The position numbers were made by a program, and so were the translations under genes. This document shows, in pieces, positions 27,852-37,918 of a DNA stretch of 64,000 nt. Below the pieces are notes generated by a model. The model did not search any database and was not told where the DNA came from. It was given only the letters and a program-made list of their open reading frames with translations. Numbering within the stretch: position 1 is the stretch's first letter; each line of letters starts with the position of its first letter. This stretch comes from Actinacidiphila oryziradicis. GTDB taxonomy: Bacteria > Actinomycetota > Actinomycetes > Streptomycetales > Streptomycetaceae. The stretch covers positions 124,001-188,000 of the forward strand of contig NZ_SUMC01000010.1 in assembly GCF_005047355.1 (NCBI RefSeq), written 5' to 3'.

Positions 27852-28619
27852 ATGATTGAGCTCCTGAACTCCGCGCGGCTTGAGCGGGCGAGGGACACCG
27901 GCGCCCTGGTCGGAAACATCCTGCACACGCTGAAGCAGCGCAGCACGGTCGGGACGAACCTGCTGGACATCGACCAGTGGGCCAAGGAGATGATCACCGA
28001 GGCGGGAGCGCAGTCCTGCTACGTCGACTACGCGCCTTCCTTCGGGCGCGGCCCGTTCGGGCACTACATCTGCACGGCCGTCAACGACGGAGTGCTCCAT
28101 GGGCGGCCTCACAACTACACGCTGGCAGACGGGGATCTGCTGACTCTCGACCTCGCCGTAGCCAGGGGCGGGGTGGCCGCGGACGCCGCGATCAGCTTTC
28201 TGGTGGGCAAGGCCAGGCCAGCGGAGAGCGTCGCGATGATCGAGACGACCGAACGTGCACTCGCCGCCGGCATCGCCGCCGCCAAGCCTGGGGCGCGCAT
28301 CGGCGACCTCTCCCACGCCATCGGCACGGTCCTCAGCAAGGCGGGCTACCCGATCAACACCGAGTTCGGAGGCCATGGCATCGGCTCGACCATGCACCAG
28401 GACCCACACGTCGCGAACACCGGACGGCCCGGCCGCGGATACAAGCTGCGCCCCGGACTGCTGCTCGCCCTGGAGCCCTGGGTCATGGCCGACACTGCCA
28501 CACTCGTCACCGACGCCGACGGTTGGACGCTGCGCAGCGCGACAGGCTGCCGGACCGCGCACAGCGAGCACACCATCGCCATCACCGACAGCGGAGCCGA
28601 AATTCTCACCCGACCGTAA
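27852..28619 (+). CDS. map: Type I methionine aminopeptidase (accessory copy)
   Basis: 255 residues from ATG 27852 after GAGAGG. It has the pita-bread fold with the five metal ligands in order: Asp in DLLTLDLAV (about 98), Asp in VAADAAISF (about 109), His in GGHGIGS (about 176), Glu in LLALEPWVM (about 212) and Glu in HSEHTIAI (about 242). The substrate-site His is in FGHYICTAVND. It removes initiator Met from nascent proteins. The usual N-terminal extension of housekeeping actinobacterial MetAPs is absent. Being a cargo copy, it may replace an inhibited housekeeping enzyme or modify a specific target; that is inference. Confidence 0.88.
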   Translation: MIELLNSARLERARDTGALVGNILHTLKQRSTVGTNLLDIDQWAKEMITEAGAQSCYVDYAPSFGRGPFGHYICTAVNDGVLHGRPHNYTLADGDLLTLDLAVARGGVAADAAISFLVGKARPAESVAMIETTERALAAGIAAAKPGARIGDLSHAIGTVLSKAGYPINTEFGGHGIGSTMHQDPHVANTGRPGRGYKLRPGLLLALEPWVMADTATLVTDADGWTLRSATGCRTAHSEHTIAITDSGAEILTRP

Positions 28620-28860
28620 GGGGGGTAGCGCCGAGGTAAGCCCAAAAGCCGCCAGTTGTTGATCTTGGGGGCCGGAAGCGGGCGGTGTGGTACTGGATGG
28701 CCACCTTGCCCTTGCCGGTCCGACAGGGCGAGCCCGCCGGGGCGGCGCAGGTGAACATCGGGCAGACGTGCGATTCCACGCGCTTGAAGTCGTCGCTCAC
28801 GCCCCAGATCGTTTCATCATGATCACCCCAGGTGGGCCTCCGGGTAGCGGGGTGTTTCAT
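28606..28860 (-). CDS. Small zinc-finger domain protein
   Basis: 84 residues from ATG 28860 (MKHPATRRPTWGDHDETIWG). It carries the pattern CPMFTCAAPAGSPCRTGKGK…HTARF, the CxxxxCxAxxGxPCxxxxG…H zinc finger seen at the ends of some actinobacterial recombinases and as small free proteins. The usual continuation after HTARF is replaced by an unrelated tail, so it may be a fragment. Its stop overlaps the end of map by 14 nt (convergent). Confidence 0.5.
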   Translation of the reverse strand: MKHPATRRPTWGDHDETIWGVSDDFKRVESHVCPMFTCAAPAGSPCRTGKGKVAIQYHTARFRPPRSTTGGFWAYLGATPLTVG

Positions 28861-29042
28861 GAGCGACCACCTATGAAACATCGATGCCCGGCCCATCGGT
28901 GGGACCGAGGGCGCCTTCCGTGCACGTCTCAGCCCATACGCGTCCGAACGCGCTCACACGACACCGTCCGCCTCGCCCCCCCGCGGCCCTGCGCTGGTCT
29001 CGCCGGAGCCGACCTGAGTGGCATCTGTCCCGGGGTGGATCA

Positions 29043-30032
<990 letters not shown>

Positions 30033-30083
30033 GGTGCACTCCTCTGAAAGAAGCTGAAAGGTGATTTTTGGCGGACCGTTGTG

Positions 30084-30671
30084 TCAGTGCGTTGCGGCGG
30101 TCAGTCCGGCGCGGTGGATGCGGGTGTGCTCGGCGACGCGTCGGCCGAGGTGGCGGGCGGTGTTCAGGTCTGCGTCGTGGACCGCGGGTGTGTCGTTGAA
30201 GCTTTGTGCGCCGGCGCCGAGGTAGAAGCCGAGGCGGTTGTCGTCCTGGGGGCTGGAGGTGGTGGTGTTCCAGCCCGGCAGGAGGTTCAGGCTCACCCAG
30301 AGCATTCCGTGCTGGGCCGCCAGGAGCGAGAGGTACTGCAGGGTGTGCAGCTTGTCGCCGCTCATGGAGCCGGAGTTGGTGAATCCCGCCGCGAGCTTGT
30401 CGCTCCAGGCGCGGGTCATCCACCGCTTGCTGCTGGCCTCGGCGAAGGCATGGAACGCCCCCGACGCGGTGCCCATGTAGGTGGGGGTACCGAAGATGAT
30501 GGCGTCCGCAGCGTCCATCAGTTCCCAGTGGGCGTCGCTGAGGGAGGCGACGTCCACGCGGTGGACCTGCGCCCCGGCGATGGAGCGCGCGCCGTCCTCG
30601 ACGGCCGCGGCGATCTGCGCGGTGTGGCCGTAGCCGGAATGCGACGCGATGACGATCGAGATATCGGACAT
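30084..30671 (-). CDS. Flavodoxin-family protein (WrbA-like NAD(P)H:quinone oxidoreductase)
   Basis: 195 residues from ATG 30671. FMN-phosphate loop: IVIASHSGYGHTAQIAAAV (about 6-24). The FMN-contacting GTPTYMGTASGAF is near 78-90, and GFTNSGSMSGDKLHTLQYL near 113-131. It probably carries out two-electron reduction of quinones using FMN. Divergent from the TetR gene, upstream of the aldo/keto reductase; the pair is likely repressed by that TetR protein. Confidence 0.85.
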   Translation of the reverse strand: MSDISIVIASHSGYGHTAQIAAAVEDGARSIAGAQVHRVDVASLSDAHWELMDAADAIIFGTPTYMGTASGAFHAFAEASSKRWMTRAWSDKLAAGFTNSGSMSGDKLHTLQYLSLLAAQHGMLWVSLNLLPGWNTTTSSPQDDNRLGFYLGAGAQSFNDTPAVHDADLNTARHLGRRVAEHTRIHRAGLTAATH

Positions 30672-30884
30672 GGATGTTCCTCTCCTGCCGCGATGGCGGC
30701 GTGTTCGATGGTGGTGCCGGCGGACGACGAGCTGCCCGCCGCGGCGGGCAGCCGCACTGCTCCACGCGTGGGGGACCGACGGCCCCGGCCGAGGTACGGC
30801 GCATGCCCAGGTGGCGCGGGCCGGCATCGACCACCATCGGCATGGATCGTCGCTCCGCTTTCAACCGTAACACTGGAAAGGCGG

Positions 30885-30906
30885 CGATACGCAAGATGTG
30901 ATATCG
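30885..30906. promoter_or_regulatory. Inverted repeat upstream of the TetR gene
   Basis: CGATA (30885-30889) and TATCG (30902-30906) form an inverted repeat with a 12-nt spacer, 8 nt before the TetR start codon. It is a candidate autoregulatory operator that could also control the divergent flavodoxin gene. Confidence 0.45.
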
Positions 30907-30913
30907 TTGTTCC

Positions 30914-31642
30914 ATGAACGAGGGACGACGTGCCGCGCGGCGCCAGGTGCTGCAGGTGGCCGCCAAGCTTTTGGAGGAGGGTGGCAGCGAGGCGGTCTCC
31001 ACGCGCGCTGTCGCTGCAGCCGCGGGCATCACGGCTCCCGCGCTGTACCGAATGTTCGACGACAAGGACGGGCTCCTGGCCGAGCTGGCCGCCTACGGGT
31101 TCGAGATGTACCTGGCCGAGAAGCGGGAGGCACTGGCGCTGACCCCCGACGACCCGGTGGCCGACCTCTACCGCGGCTGGGACCTGCACGTCGACTTCGG
31201 ACTGCGGCACCCCGCGTTCTACATGCTCATGTACGGCACTGTGCAGCCCGGGCGGCGGCCCCCGGCCGCGGACGAGGCGCACGCCCTGCTGGTGAGACTG
31301 CTGGGCCGGGCGGCCGACGCCGGGCGCCTTCGGGTTCCGGTGGAGCAGGCGACCCGCGTCATCCACGCGGCGACAACGGGTGCCACGCTGGCGCTGATCG
31401 GCGAAGAGTCCTCGGAGCGGGACCTGGCCACTTCGGCACGGCTGCGGGACACCGTCATTGCCTCGATCACCACGGACTCGCCCGCCTCATCCGGGTCGGA
31501 CCTGGCCTCGCGCGCACTCGCCCTCGATGCCGCACTGGAAACCGCGCTCACCACGGAGCCCCCGGCTGCGGGCGCCGGGGTACCTCTGCGAGACACGGAG
31601 GCGGCTCTGCTGCGCGAATGGCTCCAACAGCTGGCAGGCTGA
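30914..31642 (+). CDS. TetR/AcrR-family transcriptional regulator
   Basis: 242 residues from ATG 30914. N-terminal HTH: RRQVLQVAAKLLEEGGSEAV, then TRAVAAAAGITAPALYRMF (about 10-48). The ligand domain includes DVDFGLRHPAFYMLMYGTVQ and ends with a polar tail. Divergent from the flavodoxin and aldo/keto reductase genes, so it most likely represses them in response to a small reactive compound. Confidence 0.88.
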   Translation: MNEGRRAARRQVLQVAAKLLEEGGSEAVSTRAVAAAAGITAPALYRMFDDKDGLLAELAAYGFEMYLAEKREALALTPDDPVADLYRGWDLHVDFGLRHPAFYMLMYGTVQPGRRPPAADEAHALLVRLLGRAADAGRLRVPVEQATRVIHAATTGATLALIGEESSERDLATSARLRDTVIASITTDSPASSGSDLASRALALDAALETALTTEPPAAGAGVPLRDTEAALLREWLQQLAG

Positions 31643-32303
31643 ACCGGCCGCGTGCACCGCAGCAGGTGGGCGCAGTCGGTTACGCCACCCGCGCGGTGGG
31701 CGTCCAGTCGCAGGGGCAGGCTGCAAGGGGCCTTGGGCGTGTTGGTACCCCCGGCTATCCGAAGATGCGCAAGGGCGTCAAGATCGGCAGGTTCCCTGGG
31801 CCGTGGGCGCTTCGGCTTCGGCGGATCCAGCCAGCCCCCGAGGCCCCAGCGCGTTTGCCGGTGACTTTCTGGGGGTTCGTCGGTGAGCTTGCGAAGATGG
31901 GGGCGCGCCGAGCAGGTCGCAAGGCTGCGGTTCAACTGGCCCGCGGTGGGAATGTGCCGCCACGCTGAGCACCCGCCTGGAGCAGAACGCGTCCGGTCTC
32001 CATCGGAACCCGGGATCGCCCTCCCCATGTATTCGCCTGCCCCGACAGCGCTGCGGAGCGCCTTACCCGGGCAGGCCCCGCACCAGCTGGCCGGATGGTC
32101 ATGACAGCCATCGCGACAGTGGCCCTCGGCTCCCGCACGTTCCTCGGAGCTTTCACCCTTGCTCGCAGAAGGCTCGCCCTCTTCGGGGCAAGGGTGATGC
32201 CGGTGAGCCTGGGACCACAGATGCGGGAGCTTCTTGCTGATGAGGCATCGAGGCATGCTCTCAGTGGAAGGTGTTGTTCATGAGGCAAGAGAGGAGGCCA
32301 GTG
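31643..32303. other. Gap without a convincing gene
   Basis: About 660 nt between the TetR and hydrolase genes. Every frame has either interrupted or composition-driven readings; long antisense readings lack family features. It may hold decayed sequence from past insertions. Nothing specific supported. Confidence 0.5.
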
Positions 32304-33125
32304 ATGGGCTGGACGCTTGGTGAGGAATTTGAGACGCCTGAAGGGGTGGTGCGGTGGGGGACCTTGGGTCGCGGAGACCCGATCGTACTGGTGCACGGCA
32401 CGCCGTATTCTTCCTTTCTTTGGCGGGACATCGCTCCGGCCCTCGCCCGCACCCGCAAGGTCTTCTTTTTCGACCATCTCGGCTTCGGCCAGTCGGACCA
32501 ACGCGAGGGCCAGGACCTCAGCCTGGCGGCTCACGCGAGGAACTTTGCCCGGCTCCTCGACCACTGGGAGCTATCCGACCCCAGTGTGGTCGCCCACGAC
32601 ATCGGCGGGGCAGTGGCGCTTCGGACATTGCTGCTGGAGGAGAGGAGCTACCAGGATCTGACCCTCTTCGACGCGGTGAGCGGTGGCGAGTGGGAGCGAG
32701 GGCTCTTCCAGCTCTTCCTGGAGCACGAGGAGGTCTTCCAGAAGCTTCCGGGTTACGCGCACGAAGCGCTGGTCGCCAGCCACCTGCGGCACGCCACGCA
32801 CGTCGGCTTCCGGCCGGGAGTTCTCGATGCGTTCCTCGCGCCGTGGCGAGGGGACTCAGGGCAAGCGGCGTTCTACCGTCAGTACAGCCAGATCAGGCAG
32901 GCGGACACGGTCACGTACGAGCACTTGCTGGGCGGTATGTCGCTTCCGGTGCGGCTCGTCTGGGGCCGCGAGGACCGCATTCTTCCTCCGCCGTACGCCG
33001 AGTGGTTGCACGAACGCGTTCCGCACGCGGAGCTGCACTGGATCGAGGGCGCCGGCCACCTTCTCCAGGAAGACGCGCCGGGCCAGCTGTTGGCCTGCCT
33101 GACAGCCGGTTTCCCCTCGGCCTGA
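32304..33125 (+). CDS. Alpha/beta hydrolase, haloalkane dehalogenase-like
   Basis: 273 residues from ATG 32304, chosen for GAGGAGG seven nt upstream; starts at 32271 or 32280 are possible. Oxyanion motif VLVHGTPYSSFLWRDI is near 29-44. The nucleophile elbow is VAHDIGGAVAL near 93-103, with Asp where esterases have Ser, as in haloalkane dehalogenases and some fluoroacetate or epoxide hydrolases. The acid is likely in WGREDRILPP and the His in EGAGHLLQEDAP. Cytoplasmic. Substrate unknown. Single gene in the element. Confidence 0.82.
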   Translation: MGWTLGEEFETPEGVVRWGTLGRGDPIVLVHGTPYSSFLWRDIAPALARTRKVFFFDHLGFGQSDQREGQDLSLAAHARNFARLLDHWELSDPSVVAHDIGGAVALRTLLLEERSYQDLTLFDAVSGGEWERGLFQLFLEHEEVFQKLPGYAHEALVASHLRHATHVGFRPGVLDAFLAPWRGDSGQAAFYRQYSQIRQADTVTYEHLLGGMSLPVRLVWGREDRILPPPYAEWLHERVPHAELHWIEGAGHLLQEDAPGQLLACLTAGFPSA

Positions 33126-33455
33126 GCCGCGGTGCGCGCGGCGGTCCTCGGCTGAGCGCTCCGGCCCGAAGGCACACGCGAGTCCAGTGCACTGTTTTCC
33201 CTCGTGCGGGGGCGGGCTGCGGTACTCACTGCCCGGCGGACCCAGACGGGGCCCCGGATTCGTCAACAGAGCCAGTCCTCCCTTCAGCAGGAGAACGCCC
33301 ACCTGTTGGGCCGCTCCAGCGGGCGGGAGCGGGGCAAGGCTGGTCGCCCGAAGGGCTCGCACTGTCCCGCAGAACACCGTAGTCAACCTTGAGGTGACCC
33401 CTGTGGTGTGGACACTCTGACAATGGATCTTGCAGATCCAAGGGAAGGTGTCCTG
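33126..33455. other. Gap before the IS3 remnant
   Basis: No clear gene. It contains a palindrome GGATCTTGCAGATCC at 33426-33440, just before the IS3-type remnant, and a minus-strand reading (33226-33441) with no family features. Possibly IS end sequence. Confidence 0.4.
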
Positions 33456-33612
33456 GTGGGACGTAAGTCTCCGTATCAGGCGGAGTTCAGGAACGATGCC
33501 GTCGCGCTGACCGAGCGGCTGGCGGGAAGCGCACGTACGCGGCGATCGCGGCCGATGTCGGGGTGACCGGCGAGACTCTGCGGAGCTGGGTGCGCCCGGC
33601 CGACGAGCACGC
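33456..33612 (+). pseudogene. IS3-family OrfA remnant
   Basis: GTG 33456 reads MGRKSPYQAEFRNDAVALTE; then after a base change near 33525 another frame continues YAAIAADVGVTGETLRSWVR. This is the N-terminal helix-turn-helix of IS3-type OrfA proteins. The coiled-coil part and OrfB are gone. Confidence 0.75.
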
Positions 33613-33676
33613 GGGCCGCGATCACAGCCGCCCCGGCCAGGTGTGCGACATCCCGTGAGTTCCCCTGAGCCCCGCC

Positions 33677-33704
33677 GAGTCCCCGGGCCCGTGGCCGGGG
33701 GCTC
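33677..33704. terminator. Hairpin terminator
   Basis: GAG-CCCCGG and CCGGGG-CTC pair around GCCCGTGG, followed by TTCCTCCTT, which is U-rich for this genome. Rightward terminator ahead of the decayed integrase. Confidence 0.55.
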
Positions 33705-33797
33705 TTCCTCCTTCGTGTGCTCTGTGTGCCTGTGACGTAACTTCGGGATTCCTGAAGCGTTCTCATCTCGTCCGACCGATCCGCAGTCGGGCCGAAG

Positions 33798-34885
33798 GTG
33801 AGGAGGCTCGGGTTGGCGGCGCTGGCGGTCGTACGGGACCTGAGTGAGCACTGGGCGCCCGCGTCGGCGGAGGAACTGGAGCGGTTCGAGACCGACGTGC
33901 TGTCAGGGTTCGTCCTCGCACGGGCCTCGGCAGGGCTGGCGGACGGCACCATCCGCGGGGACGTCGGTCACCTGGATCAGATCAGGTCCTGGTTCGGCCG
34001 GCCGCTGTGGGGCATAAAGCCCGCCGACGCTGACGTGTACTTCGGGAAGGTGTTGCGGCACTCGCCCAGCGGCACTCGGCTGGCCGGTCACAGGCGCTGA
34101 GTACGTACTTCATGTTCTTGGAGCTGCGGCACAAGGTCGAAATCCACCGGATGGCCGGCCGGGTGGTCGAGTGCCCGATCGACGAGATGAACCGGCCGCG
34201 CGGGGCCAAGGACGCCCAGTTGCGGATCCCACCGAGTGAGCCGGAGATCGGGACGCTGTTCACGGGCTGGGGCGGCGAGCTGGCGACCTGCCGCAAGTTC
34301 GCCCCGACCGCCCGGAACTACACCGCCTCGAAGCTGATGTCCCAGGTCGGCCTGCGGGTGAGCGAGGCATGCGGACTCGACCTGGACGACACCAAGTGGG
34401 ACCTGGGCCGCTTCGGCAAGCTCCACGTCCGCCACGGCAAGGGCGCCCGCGGCTCGGGGCCGCGCGAGCGGATGGTGCCGCTGATCAACGGCGCCGACCG
34501 GACGCTGAGGTGGTTCATCGAGGACGTGTGAGGCCAGTTCGACGACGACCACACCCGGCCCGGCGCCCCGCTGTTCCTGAGCGAGCGGAAGAACACCGAC
34601 GGTTCCGCCCGCCGGGTCGGCGACGACGCCCTGCGCAACGGTCTCGACAACGCCGTCGAGGCTCATCTGCCGGGCTGGACGGACAAGTTGACGCCGCACG
34701 TCCTGCGGCACTTCTGCGCGTCCCAACTCTACGGAAATGGGCTGCTCGCAATCCAGGAGGTCTTGGGACATTCCTGGATCGCCACCACCATGCGGTATAT
34801 CCACGTGCAGCAGACCCGGGTCGAGGACGCCTGGGTCGCCGGGATGGAACGGGCCGCGAAGCGGCTGGAAGGACTGGCCCGATGA
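33798..34885 (+). pseudogene. Tyrosine recombinase (site-specific integrase), inactivated
   Basis: The N-terminal part (RFETDVLSGFVLARASAGLA, to about 34075) is in one frame. The rest lies in another after an indel: LMSQVGLRVSEACGLDLDD (first catalytic Arg), LHVRHGKGARGSG (Lys), TPHVLRHFCASQLYGNGLL (His and Arg) and EVLGHSWIATTMRYIHV (His and Tyr). An in-frame TGA at 34529 (…FIEDV-stop-GQFDDD) looks like a Trp-to-stop change. All catalytic residues remain visible but the gene cannot make an intact protein. Its TGA overlaps the ATG of the next gene, a layout typical of integrase plus small regulator. It is unrelated to the integrase at the right end. Confidence 0.82.
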
Positions 34886-35178
34886 GGTGGAACCTGCGGC
34901 TGACCGCCGCGAACAAGGGTATCTGGAAGGCGTCCGAGCTCCAGCGGAGCCTGGCCGAGCACGGCCTGGTGATCTCGGCCGGGAAGATGTCCGGGCTGTG
35001 GTCCGGCCAGCCGGTCTCCCTCAAGCTGGACGACCTGGACGTCATCTGCGTCGTGCTCGGCTGCGAGATCGGCGACCTGCTGATCCCGGAACCGCAGAAG
35101 GTCACCCGCCCCGGCGAGGAGGACGTCACCCAGACCGCTGTCGGCGCCGCCGCACCGGCGCCGACGGTGGTGGTCTGA
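34882..35178 (+). CDS. Cro/C1-type HTH DNA-binding protein
   Basis: 98 residues from ATG 34882, overlapping the integrase stop (ATGA). MRWNLRLTAANKGIWKASEL, then GLVISAGKMSGLWSGQPVSL and LDVICVVLGCEIGDLLIPEP, match the small HTH family found after integrases in actinobacteria. The C-terminal 25 residues are low-complexity (VGAAAPAPTVVV). It probably regulates the adjacent recombinase or element. Four TTGACGCT-type repeats lie 55-105 nt after its stop. Confidence 0.8.
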   Translation: MRWNLRLTAANKGIWKASELQRSLAEHGLVISAGKMSGLWSGQPVSLKLDDLDVICVVLGCEIGDLLIPEPQKVTRPGEEDVTQTAVGAAAPAPTVVV

Positions 35179-35232
35179 CCTGCGGGTTTGGGTGATGTGC
35201 GGTATGTGCTTTGTGTGCGCTACGGGCGATAT

Positions 35233-35283
35233 CTTGACGCTGAAATGACGCTCTCGGAGGTGTCTTGACGCTCATTTGACGCT
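35233..35283 (+). repeat. Four (T/A)TGACGCT octamers in two 20-bp units
   Basis: Octamers start at 35234, 35245, 35265 and 35276 (spacings 11, 20 and 11 nt), i.e. about one, two and one helical turns. They make two 20-bp direct repeats, 35233-35252 and 35264-35283, 17 of 20 identical. The geometry suits co-operative binding by a small HTH protein or an iteron-like site. The rest of the 35179-35710 gap holds no believable gene. Confidence 0.7.
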
Positions 35284-35710
35284 TGTTCTGATAGGGCGTC
35301 AGGCTGCCGTGACCTGCTCTGATGCCATGCGCCTGGCTCGAGAGAATCCCCGCCCGCCGACCCGCTGCAGGTCGCCAGTACGACCACCACGGCACCCACC
35401 CACCACCGCATCCCAGCGCCTCCCGGCCCGATCCGCTCATGCGATTACCAGCAATGCCCCGCCTTCCAGGAACCGCGCTGGTGCGGGCCTGGGATACGGT
35501 CTGCGACGGCTTCCGCGCCGACGGCGCGAACCGCCGCGCCATGGCGGACGGTAGCGATCCGGACCGCCGGAGTGCACCAACTGTGACAGCCTAGTCACGC
35601 GATGGGCCGTATTTATGTCGCGCCGTCATGAGGTTGCCGGGAGGATGGGGCAGGGAGTCGGACCGGTCCGGTGCGGACCGGGGTGAGTTCGGGGTCGTGG
35701 AGGGGGTTGG

Positions 35711-36664
35711 ATGCGGCAGGCCGGTGTGCTTGACGTCGGGTGCCACAGCGCTCTGCTCACTGTGGTGCGGTGGCGGGCGGGTGCGGCACTGGAGCCGGTG
35801 TTCTCCCGCAAGGTGCGGCTGCGGCTGCAGGAGACCCTTGACCGGAAGGGACGGCTGGGCGAGGCCGGGGTGGAGAGCGTGGAGCGGGCGGTGGCCGAGG
35901 CGGTGGCCGCTGATCCGGATCTGCGCCTGCCGGAGGTGTTCGCGTTCGCCACTTCCATCATCCGGGACGCGCCCAACCGCGATGAGGTGATCGCGCGGGT
36001 GGCACGGGCCACCGGCACCCGGCTGCGGGTGCTGCCGGGTGAGGAGGAGGCGCGGCTGGCCTATGTGGCCGCCCGCCAGTGGGCGGGCCCTGCGGCCGGC
36101 CCGTTGTTGGTCCTGGACATCGGCGGCGGCACCGTGGAGATTGCCTCGGGCACGGGGGAACAACCGAGCGCCGTGTGCTCGCTCCCGCTGGGCGCCCGCA
36201 GGATCACCCGGGACTGGCTGCCCGGCGGCTCCATCCCTTCCAAGCGGCGCCTGGCCGAGGTACGGCAGCATCTGCGCCGGTCCCTGAACGCGGCAACCGG
36301 CCTGCCGCAGGCCGAGCCGGGCTGGCCCGTGCTGGCATGTTCCAAAACCTTCGAGCAGCTCGCCCGGCTCGCCGGCACCCGGGGCACGGCACCACGAGCG
36401 CGGCGGCGGCTGAGCCTGCCCCAGCTGCGGGCGGCGGTCCCGCTGCTGGCCGGCGTGGGTCCGGCCCGCCGTGCCAAGCTGCCGGGCATCTCCCGGCACC
36501 GCGCCGAGCAGGCCCTCGCGGGGGCTCTGATCGCCGAGGCCCTCATGGAAGCGTGCGGGGTCAGGACCGTCGAGATCTGTCCCTGGTCCACCCGGGAAGG
36601 ATTGCTGCTCGAACGCCTCGGCGTGCCCCTCACCACATCCCCCCGTCCACGCCTGGCCGGCTGA
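35711..36664 (+). CDS. ppx: Ppx/GppA-family exopolyphosphatase
   Basis: 317 residues from ATG 35711 after GGAGGGGG. It has the ASKHA fold: LDVGCHSALLTVVRW near 7-21 (phosphate-1 loop), LPGEEEARLAYVAAR near 106-120 with the catalytic Glu, and VLDIGGGTVEIASG near 130-143 (phosphate-2 loop). The C-terminal HD domain of long Ppx enzymes is absent, as in the short actinobacterial form. It hydrolyses polyphosphate or pppGpp. Its presence on the element is unusual; it may be a captured chromosomal gene with a possible stress-signalling role. Confidence 0.85.
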   Translation: MRQAGVLDVGCHSALLTVVRWRAGAALEPVFSRKVRLRLQETLDRKGRLGEAGVESVERAVAEAVAADPDLRLPEVFAFATSIIRDAPNRDEVIARVARATGTRLRVLPGEEEARLAYVAARQWAGPAAGPLLVLDIGGGTVEIASGTGEQPSAVCSLPLGARRITRDWLPGGSIPSKRRLAEVRQHLRRSLNAATGLPQAEPGWPVLACSKTFEQLARLAGTRGTAPRARRRLSLPQLRAAVPLLAGVGPARRAKLPGISRHRAEQALAGALIAEALMEACGVRTVEICPWSTREGLLLERLGVPLTTSPRPRLAG

Positions 36665-36809
36665 AGGACCCGGCAGACTGGGGCGTCGGGCCACCGGCTG
36701 ACGCCGTGAGGCCGCGCCCGCAGCCGATCCCGCCGTCGAGGCCCTGCCCAGCGGTGGCTCAGGGCCCAGGCCACGTCCCTCGCCAACCGGGCGGGGACAC
36801 GGAACGGGA

Positions 36810-37778
36810 TCAGGGGCAACAAGTAGCCGCAGGGGCCCTGTGGGTCTCGGTGGAGCCGGTCAGTACCCACGGGTCAGGGAGTGGCAGCGGCGGGGCTTGG
36901 GACGCAGGGGTGGGGGCGCAGGCACAGGGCATCGTCTGCAGGTACCAGTCCCCGTGTCGTGGGCAGCCCTGCCCGCCGGGGTCGGGTTGCCCTGCCTCCG
37001 CGGGGGCCTCGTTGGAGCCGTAGCAGTAGGTGCGCAGCGGCGGCTGGGAGTCGTGCGGGGCCAGGGTGCCGTCCCGGAGGGGCACGACGCGGTTGCAGCG
37101 GGCGCAGCGGCCGTACGGGATCTCTGCGGTGTCGCTCACGTGGTTCCTCGGGGCCTTGGGCTTGTACTGGGCGATCGGGCGCAGGTCCACAGCGGCGGGC
37201 CGGAGCCCGGCCAGGCTGCTGAGCTGGCCGGTTCTGCTCTTCGGGTTGGGGAACCGCTCGACCAGGTGCGCGAGGTGGACCTCGACCACCTCGCGGGTCA
37301 GGGCCTCGGGCCCGTTCCGCAGGGAGGGGAACGACTGGGCGAACAACGTGATCGCGCGGATGTCGGCGCCGACGGTGGCAAGGGCGACGCCGGTGGACAT
37401 TCGCCAACGGGCCCAGCGTTTGGTCAACTGCCGCAGCCAGAGCGGCTCGATGCCGGTGAACCGGAACCGGGCATCGCGGCCGGGGAAACCCAGACGGCGC
37501 AGAAGCCAGACGTCGCGGGGGAACTCCGCGTCCCAGCCGACGCCTTCTTCGACGTCGCGCAGATAGCCGATGGCGTCCAACAGAAAGCGGCGCTCGATGT
37601 GGCCGCGCTCGTTGGAGAAGCCCAGATATGTCATCCAGGCTTCGGGGCTGCGGTCCAGGAGTGAGGTGGCGCCGGCCGCGGGCAGCGCCCGCAGCAGTCG
37701 TCGGATGGAGTGGGGCCGGGTGATGGTGCGGCGTTCGTCGACTCGGCACTGGATCGCGAAGGCGACCCCGCAGATCAA
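36810..37778 (-). pseudogene. Integrase-like N-terminal part joined to a zinc-ribbon tail
   Basis: Residues 1-200 (LDRSPEAWMTYLGFSNERGH, RFTGIEPLWLRQLTKRWARW, ALATVGADIRAITLFAQSFP) resemble the N-terminal and core-binding parts of Tn554-type tyrosine recombinases. No catalytic domain follows. Instead, from about residue 225, there is YGRCARCNRVVPLRDGTLAP, then TYCYGS and three more Cys, a zinc-ribbon of a kind common in small Streptomyces proteins. The N-terminus is open to 37800 with no good start (TTG 37778 is the first). I read it as a deletion fusion of two genes; it may still be expressed. Confidence 0.5.
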
Positions 37779-37918
37779 CTCAACGGCCGGATCCTATATT
37801 TGAGCCCCACAGGGTCAGGGCACGGGCAGCGCGGCGGGATGGCGAGGTCCCGCAGCCGTGTGTCGCGATGCCAGGTACTCTGTTGGTCACGGAGCGCGTG
37901 AGTGGCGAAGGGGGCCGT

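Noticed and set aside
33226-33441. Minus-strand reading upstream of the IS3 remnant
   Set aside because: No start signal, no motif, and it overlaps a palindromic sequence likely to belong to an IS end.
35233-35283. CRISPR-like repeats
   Set aside because: Units are too short (20 bp), spacers are 11 nt, there are only two units and no cas genes.
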